Positions 5,214-5,862 of a stretch of 5,862 nt of DNA are shown in pieces; position 1 is the stretch's first letter, and each line of letters begins with the position of its first letter. The DNA is from Chloroflexota bacterium. Lineage in GTDB: Bacteria > Chloroflexota > Anaerolineae > Promineifilales > Promineifilaceae. The DNA is taken from NCBI GenBank assembly GCA_020353135.1, contig CP070688.1:3803728-3809589 (forward strand), given 5' to 3'. The notes under the pieces are model-generated. The model was not told where the DNA came from and did no database searches. It worked only from the letters and a program-made list of their open reading frames with translations. A program made the translations under genes and the position numbers.

Positions 5214-5862
5214 ATGGCTAGGTCCAAATCCAGTTCGACCAATCGCAGCCGAAAAGGGACGCCGCAGTCGCCTCCAACCTGGGACGAACGTCTTATCCGC
5301 CAGTTGTTGCCCTGGCGTCGTGAATTGGCGGGTCTACTCCTGTTCGTAGCCTCGGTGATAACCTTCCTAGCTCTGCTGAATCTGACCCAGACTGAGTTGC
5401 TGGCAACTTGGACAACGCTATTGCGGCAGATAGCCGGCTGGGGCGTTTACCCGATGTGCCTGATAGTGGCCGGGCTGGGTCTATATCTCATCCTGGCTCG
5501 ATTTGAGGGCTTGGTCCATATCTCAGGCGGACAGGTGATTGGCCTGGAACTGGCGCTTCTGACTGCCATGGCCCTGGTTCACTTGCTTTTCGGTGGAGGG
5601 TTAACCGGCGCGCTGTCCGGTCGGGGCGGCGGGGTGATCGGCTGGGCGCTTTCGGAGCCGTTGGCATCGTTTCTAGGGCCCTTTCTGACTGGCCTGCTCA
5701 TCTTGGCCGTTAGCCTATTTGGCCTGGCATTGATTCTGCGGGTGAAATGGGCCGATATCATTCGCTGGCTAAATCGCGCTTCGCTGCGCCTGCAGTTATG
5801 GTCGAACGAACTAGAGGTCGATATTGCCCAGCGCGAGGCTTATCTTCACTCGAGATCAAACG
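5214..5862 (+). CDS. ftsK: FtsK/SpoIIIE-type DNA translocase, N-terminal membrane domain only (truncated by window edge)
   Basis: The frame is open for 216 codons from ATG 5214 to the right edge. A basic, Ser/Arg-rich cytoplasmic start (1-20) is followed by four membrane helices, about 38-57, 74-95, 109-127 and 151-176, then a charged amphipathic stretch. Between helices 3 and 4 is the glycine-rich loop GGGLTGALSGRGGG (127-140) and IGWALSEPL, the feature that identifies the FtsK N-terminal 4TM domain. FtsK anchors at the division septum and pumps chromosome ends and dimers apart; the linker, the motor with Walker motifs, and the gamma domain all lie beyond the window. No Shine-Dalgarno sequence precedes the ATG. 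It reads away from birA. The alternative is an unrelated 4TM protein, but the loop plus topology make FtsK the best call. Confidence 0.85.
   Translation, partial: MARSKSSSTNRSRKGTPQSPPTWDERLIRQLLPWRRELAGLLLFVASVITFLALLNLTQTELLATWTTLLRQIAGWGVYPMCLIVAGLGLYLILARFEGLVHISGGQVIGLELALLTAMALVHLLFGGGLTGALSGRGGGVIGWALSEPLASFLGPFLTGLLILAVSLFGLALILRVKWADIIRWLNRASLRLQLWSNELEVDIAQREAYLHSRSN

Noticed and set aside
5104..5349. Plus-strand open frame of 81 codons spanning the divergent region
   Set aside because: It overlaps the start of birA and the start of ftsK in the wrong frame, while ftsK gives a clear membrane domain from its own ATG.
5579..5761. Minus-strand open frame of 60 codons
   Set aside because: It is antisense to the ftsK membrane domain, and its Pro/Arg-rich translation is typical of a shadow frame.

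Overview
The window looks like ordinary chromosome from an uncultivated-type, moderately GC-rich bacterium. The best guess is Chloroflexota (Anaerolineae-like). That guess rests on three things: a secreted protein combining lamin-tail and DUF11 domains, a biotin ligase without a DNA-binding domain next to ftsK, and an SLC13/TrkA-C permease, a mix I associate with that phylum. It is an inference from protein style, not from any marker gene. I see no mobile element, CRISPR array, rRNA or tRNA.

Layout. Four genes lie on the minus strand and one on the plus strand. Positions 1-1394 (minus) hold the start of a large secreted protein that runs off the left edge: signal peptide, lamin-tail domain, DUF11-type repeat, second lamin-tail domain. 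Positions 1430-3769 (minus) encode a 779-residue SLC13/divalent-anion-type permease whose two membrane halves are separated by four consecutive RCK_C (TrkA-C) domains. A 264-base gap (3770-4033) carries a likely promoter for the permease and several hairpin-forming sequences. Positions 4034-4252 (minus) encode a 72-residue acidic protein with one C-terminal membrane segment. Positions 4310-5140 (minus) encode a stand-alone biotin-protein ligase. A 73-base divergent promoter region separates it from the start of ftsK (5214 to beyond the right edge, plus), of which only the N-terminal four-helix membrane domain is in view.

How the parts relate. The ligase and the small membrane protein may share a transcript (57-base gap, no clear terminator). 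The permease and the lamin-tail gene each have their own likely promoter, and both promoters contain the same ten bases, TATAATGGAG. The genes do not form one obvious pathway: biotin attachment, anion or metabolite transport, cell-surface structure and chromosome segregation sit side by side as housekeeping and envelope functions.

Most notable: the fourfold RCK_C array in the permease, an 18-base perfect palindrome just after the small membrane gene, a terminator-like hairpin on the plus strand where no plus-strand gene is seen, and evidence that three annotated starts need care (lamin-tail gene, biotin ligase, ftsK). I found no convincing undescribed system.
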